From contig JAEUIE010000028.1 in the NCBI GenBank assembly GCA_016795155.1, positions 1 to 64,000 of the forward strand: 64,000 nt of DNA. The letters are read 5' to 3'. Numbering within the stretch: position 1 is the stretch's first letter; each line of letters opens with the position of its first letter. This DNA comes from Planctomycetia bacterium (lineage in GTDB: Bacteria > Planctomycetota > Planctomycetia > Gemmatales > HRBIN36). The notes under the pieces are model-generated. The model ran no database searches. It was given only the letters and a program-made list of their open reading frames with translations, and was not told the DNA's origin. Shown here piece by piece: positions 60,435 to 64,000 of the stretch. Position numbers and translations under genes: made by a program.

Positions 60435-62012
60435 TTTGATGCAGGCCATTTCCTGATGGTTACGCATATACAATCGGCCTCGTGCGATGGCAGGCACATT
60501 CCAGGTTCTGCCTGAAAAGACAGGCAAGCGCTTCAGCTCATTGAATTGCCCCGGATTGGCTTCCGCGAGAGCCAATTGTCCCTGTTCAGTTGTTATGACC
60601 AGCACCGAACCAGCAATCAACACCTGTCCGTTGCCATAACTTTGTCGGGCTTTCCAGATTCGTTCACCCGTTTTTACGTTGATGCAGGTCAGGTAGCCGT
60701 TGCTCAGGCCATAGATGTATCCCTCGTGCAGTACGGCATTGGTGAACTTGATGCCCATGTATTTGGTTTTCCAGAGCTCGTTCACTTTCCACTGACCGCC
60801 TTCCTGGCTGACTTTCACCAAAGCTCCACCATTGGAAACTTCCGATGAAAGGAAAACGGTATCTTCGCCGGTAACAATGGGCTGAGCGCAATTCATATCA
60901 AATGATGTCCGCCAGGGATACAGCCAGAGTTGTTTGCCATCGTTCAGGTCAATGCCTTTCAGCCCAGCAGCATCAAACTGGAGCAACTGGTCCACCCCTG
61001 CCAGCTTGACATACATGAGTGATGCATAGCCAGCTCCATCGTTGCCTCTGGCCCAGATCTGTTTGCCGGTCAGGCGGTCGTAGCAGATGACAGCACGATC
61101 TGTATTCTTTTCCGGATCAATCCCCGGGTTCACGTAGATTCTATCCTGTAGGACAAGAGGCGACCCGGACATGCCCCATTCGAGATTGCGGGCGCCTGCA
61201 TCGACGAGAATGTTGGTCGACCACATGACTTTGCCCGTGTTGGCCTGCAGACAATGCAGATGCCCCTGCGCTCCCAGCACATACACCATGCCCTGGTAAA
61301 TGACAGGCGTGGTGCGTGGCCCATCGCCCCCCATTGGTTCAGAGTGATGGAACTTCGACTGATATTGATGCACCCAGCGGGCTTTGCCATTCATAGAATC
61401 GTAGGCAACAATCACTTCATATTCGTCCCGCTGTTCAATCGTCACAGCTATCATGCCACCGACAGATATGCCAGCGTGACCTCCACCTAAGGGAAATTGC
61501 CAGAGTTTCTGCAGTTCCTGTCTGGCCCAGTCGCTGTTCTCTGGCGAGCCTGGCGTCGTGCCATCGTGATACATGCCGCGAAAATAGGGACTGTCTTCAC
61601 TGCCTACTGATGCATCGAGAGGCACTTCCAGTGGGCCAACCTGTAAGGCAAGCAAATGATCCTGAGGCAGTTCATCCCAGCGGAAATAAACAATCGGCCG
61701 CATTTTGCCATCAAATTCAATCAGCCTGACCAGGGCAAAAGCTGCACCCGCAAATAGCAGAAGCAACAGCAATACCAGGATTCTGGTAAGCCTTGAAAAA
61801 CGAGCGATAAGGAAAAACCAGACGATAATGATGACAGGCGCCAACATCACGCTGATGGTCATGGCCATGTTGACTGGCATGAGCATACCCGGATTCCAGT
61901 CATTTTGTTCCCAGAGCAGTTCGAGGATGATGAAGAACACAGGGAACAGTAGGACAATGATGGGAACACGCCAACGCTTCCACCACGATCTGGTTTCAGG
62001 AGGCTTTGACAT
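60426..62012 (-). CDS. Membrane protein with PQQ-binding-like beta-propeller
   Basis: The product has 528 residues. About three N-terminal transmembrane helices (WRVPIIVLLFPVFFIILELLW; MAMTISVMLAPVIIIVWFFLI; VLLLLLLLFAGAAFALV) are followed by a ~400-residue PQQ-like propeller: WVHQYQSKFHHSEPMGGDGPRTTPVIYQGMVYVLGAQGHLHCLQANTGKVMWS, LTGKQIWARGNDGAGYASL, YIYGLSNGYLTCINVKTGERIWKARQSYG. The propeller is probably outside, binding a ligand or a partner. No quinoprotein catalytic residues are evident. Planctomycetes have many such PQQ-like membrane proteins of unknown use. The stop overlaps that of the aminotransferase gene. Confidence 0.88.
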   Translation of the reverse strand: MSKPPETRSWWKRWRVPIIVLLFPVFFIILELLWEQNDWNPGMLMPVNMAMTISVMLAPVIIIVWFFLIARFSRLTRILVLLLLLLFAGAAFALVRLIEFDGKMRPIVYFRWDELPQDHLLALQVGPLEVPLDASVGSEDSPYFRGMYHDGTTPGSPENSDWARQELQKLWQFPLGGGHAGISVGGMIAVTIEQRDEYEVIVAYDSMNGKARWVHQYQSKFHHSEPMGGDGPRTTPVIYQGMVYVLGAQGHLHCLQANTGKVMWSTNILVDAGARNLEWGMSGSPLVLQDRIYVNPGIDPEKNTDRAVICYDRLTGKQIWARGNDGAGYASLMYVKLAGVDQLLQFDAAGLKGIDLNDGKQLWLYPWRTSFDMNCAQPIVTGEDTVFLSSEVSNGGALVKVSQEGGQWKVNELWKTKYMGIKFTNAVLHEGYIYGLSNGYLTCINVKTGERIWKARQSYGNGQVLIAGSVLVITTEQGQLALAEANPGQFNELKRLPVFSGRTWNVPAIARGRLYMRNHQEMACIKLW

Positions 62013-62117
62013 GCAACTGCACCAGTTGAATGAAGTTAGAAAGCATTCATTTTAGGTATTCTGTTCCCGACGCAAACGATTTTATCTGCCATGGAAGATT
62101 GTGGAGTAAAACCAATA

Positions 62118-63941
62118 TCACTTTTTCGTTTCAGGCGATTTGGGTTCAGATTTGACTGGCACTGCCTGCTTTTGCATTTCAGCCTGTTTACGGGCGATTT
62201 CTTCATTGCTTTCCTTATCGAGTTTTTCCCTGCGATAAAGAGGCAAATGACGATAATAGACTTCGAGTGTCAAGGCAGATAATGCGGTGGTGTAGATGCG
62301 TCCGCCCTGTCTTCCCCAGGTATCCCCCGTGGGATCCCAACTGCCTGCCCGATGTCCTTCGCGCTCCATGGACTGAATGAGATAGTCGCGCATGCGAGGG
62401 TTCCACTTCTGCCAGTATTCCCCGCCCATGTGGTGCATTACTTGAGCTGCATAATAGTAGGTGTATATGTTTCGATTCTGCCCTTTCTTGTATTCAGCCG
62501 GTGGCAAGCCTGTTTCCATGAGGTAATCGCAGCCCTGAATCATTTCGGCGTTGCGCGGCCCCCAGCCCAGGTAAAGCCGACCCAATAAGCCTGCCGCTGT
62601 GGTTCCTGGACCGCCGGGAGCCGAAGGATCATCGAGATTCACTGCATAGGCATACTTCAACAGGGTGCGATCAGCCCGTTTTTCTTTGTACTGAGCTAGG
62701 TCTAACCACCGTGAAACATTCTCCAGCGTTTGAGCAGGCACCGGCAAATTCGACATCTGTGCGCTTTTGAGGGCCATGATCTGCCAACCCACAACCGACG
62801 TATCGGAGCCATTGTTCGGCTGATAACGCCAACCGCCACGCTGAGTATCCTGAGCTGTGACAATGAATCGGATAGCTCGCATGGCAGAATCACGAAGAGC
62901 AGGGTCTTGCGACATTCCGTAAGCTTCACACACTGCAATGGTTGCCAGCCCCTGAGTGTACATCGTGAAACTTTCACTTTCAAACTGTCCATCAGGTTTC
63001 TGGCGATTGAGCAGGAAACGTAGAGCCAGGGCAACTGTCTTGTTTTCCGGCTTCTGACCTAGATGATGGTGGCCAGCAGCGAGAAACGGCAATACCGCCA
63101 TGGCGGTTGCTGCGACATCATCCGGATTCAAACGAGGTATTTTGGGGTCTTTGCCTTCAATGGCCTCTTTTTCCATGGCAGTTTGACAATCGCATCGGCG
63201 ATCATGCGTATGATACTTGTGAAGTGACCAGCGACCATCCGGCCCCTGATGCATCAGTAGCCAGTGTAAGGCAGATTTCACAGCACTCTCCGATTCATCG
63301 GATCCGCCCAATCTCTTGGCCACAGCAGTCAGATCACCAGTGCGCAGACCGAACCCGCCGCCAGTCGTGCTGCCTCCACCACCGCCGGTGTTAATGCCCG
63401 CGCCACCACCCAAAGGGAGGCTTCCTGTGTTGCCGAGTGCTCCCATCTCTGCAAGGATGGGATCACCTTTCAATCCTTCGGGCCCAGCCAGATTGGCGCC
63501 TTTCAGTTTTGCATCTTCACCAGCTCCAGCTCCGCCAATCGGGTCTTTCTCTGGTGGAGGCTGTGTCAACCCGGTTGGCTTCTCTTCCATGGTGGGATCG
63601 AGGGTAGGCAATGCCAGCTTTTCCGTCCGTTCAATATCTTTGGGAGCATCCATCTCTGGCGTGAAGATATCGATGGTCGATTTTTCCCGTTCGTCTTCAT
63701 TCTCGGCCAACGCAGTCTGATCTTCAGGCTGTGCCCACTTCAACCGGTTATCTGCACGCACCGCTGCAGGGTTCATGACGATCAGCACGGTCAGGAAGAC
63801 GCCATTGAGAACCACGCTTAACACGATGGCAGGCAGAACGCGTAGCCAATCCTTGACGCTCAACGGACGATGATCCAGTTCGCTCAGCGTGATGCGGAGA
63901 GAACCAGCTTGTCGAACATTCGTCTCTTTTCCTGCGGACAT
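62118..63941 (-). CDS. Prenyltransferase/squalene-oxidase-repeat protein with N-terminal membrane helix
   Basis: The product has 607 residues. One transmembrane helix (about 37-58: LPAIVLSVVLNGVFLTVLIVM) is followed by a ~150-residue low-complexity Pro/Glu/Gly-rich linker (GGGAGINTGGGGGSTTGGGFG). The C-terminal ~370 residues are alpha/alpha-toroid repeats typical of squalene cyclases and prenyltransferases: SALHWLLMHQGPDGRWS, RFLLNRQKPDGQFES and QDTQRGGWRYQPNNGSDTSVVGW. The cyclase DxDD acid motif is not seen, so it is probably a structural toroid in the periplasm, a common planctomycete membrane-protein type. It is followed by 59 bases of non-coding DNA. Confidence 0.88.
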   Translation of the reverse strand: MSAGKETNVRQAGSLRITLSELDHRPLSVKDWLRVLPAIVLSVVLNGVFLTVLIVMNPAAVRADNRLKWAQPEDQTALAENEDEREKSTIDIFTPEMDAPKDIERTEKLALPTLDPTMEEKPTGLTQPPPEKDPIGGAGAGEDAKLKGANLAGPEGLKGDPILAEMGALGNTGSLPLGGGAGINTGGGGGSTTGGGFGLRTGDLTAVAKRLGGSDESESAVKSALHWLLMHQGPDGRWSLHKYHTHDRRCDCQTAMEKEAIEGKDPKIPRLNPDDVAATAMAVLPFLAAGHHHLGQKPENKTVALALRFLLNRQKPDGQFESESFTMYTQGLATIAVCEAYGMSQDPALRDSAMRAIRFIVTAQDTQRGGWRYQPNNGSDTSVVGWQIMALKSAQMSNLPVPAQTLENVSRWLDLAQYKEKRADRTLLKYAYAVNLDDPSAPGGPGTTAAGLLGRLYLGWGPRNAEMIQGCDYLMETGLPPAEYKKGQNRNIYTYYYAAQVMHHMGGEYWQKWNPRMRDYLIQSMEREGHRAGSWDPTGDTWGRQGGRIYTTALSALTLEVYYRHLPLYRREKLDKESNEEIARKQAEMQKQAVPVKSEPKSPETKK

Positions 63942-64000
63942 ACCGGTTTCTCAAAGTTCAAACACGGGAAAATGTACAGCATTTGCTTTCTGCATTATCG

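Noticed and set aside
1-64000. tRNA, rRNA or complete insertion sequence
   Set aside because: No T-loop-like GTTCRANYC with matching acceptor stems, no rRNA-like conserved stretches and no transposase-type frame with terminal inverted repeats was seen.

Overview
The window looks like chromosomal DNA from a planctomycete, most likely a Gemmata-type lineage; that placement is inferred from gene content, not from a marker gene. The supporting features are a DUF1501 protein with an RR signal, two proteins with PEP-CTERM-like sorting tails, large Hanks-type Ser/Thr kinases, a tetrahydromethanopterin-type C1 enzyme (Mch), a KDO cytidylyltransferase (implying LPS), a DUF1080 protein, a plant/chlamydia-like enoyl-ACP reductase, and many short secreted or membrane proteins of unknown role. 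No rRNA, tRNA, CRISPR array, prophage or complete insertion sequence was found.

Layout. 1-10 kb: the 3' end of a gene, two exported/membrane unknowns, DUF2071, FabI, a Nudix hydrolase, a UbiA-type prenyltransferase overlapping a NYN/OST-HTH RNA-binding protein, an outer-membrane-type lipoprotein and a receiver-less sigma-54 activator. 10-23 kb: a FliA/WhiG sigma factor with a long structured leader, a PhoPQ-related esterase-like protein, a patatin lipoprotein, a MarR-YceI pair, small unknowns, a B12-dependent ribonucleotide reductase, and a small gene broken by an in-frame amber codon. 23-34 kb: a transmembrane kinase followed by a divergent peptide deformylase, a cytoplasmic alpha-amylase, a PEP-CTERM protein, an SGNH hydrolase, a 1,182-residue kinase-tubulin fusion, and KdsB. 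34-48 kb: a beta-CASP nuclease, a methyltransferase, a huge BNR-propeller protein, a tight mch/dapA-like pair, VOC and dicarboxylate-transporter genes, SGNH, TPR, thioredoxin and CHAD proteins. 48-64 kb: a CE15-like esterase with a hairpin over its start codon, DUF1080, a PEP-CTERM-like protein in an AT-rich island, DUF1501, an rRNA pseudouridine synthase, a YHS-like protein, two unknowns, a DUF433/DUF5615 toxin-antitoxin pair, an aldehyde dehydrogenase-methyltransferase-aminotransferase block, a PQQ-like propeller protein and a squalene-cyclase-like repeat protein.

Genes are mostly short, independent transcription units, and many convergent pairs abut or overlap at their stops. Small coherent units are MarR/YceI, mch/dapA-like, DUF433/DUF5615, NYN/UbiA and the ALDH/aminotransferase block. 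The most unusual content is the kinase-tubulin-like fusion protein. Next come hairpins that bury translation starts (clearest at 48499-48544), a heptanucleotide tandem array upstream of the DUF1501 gene, and short interspersed palindromic repeats between convergent genes.
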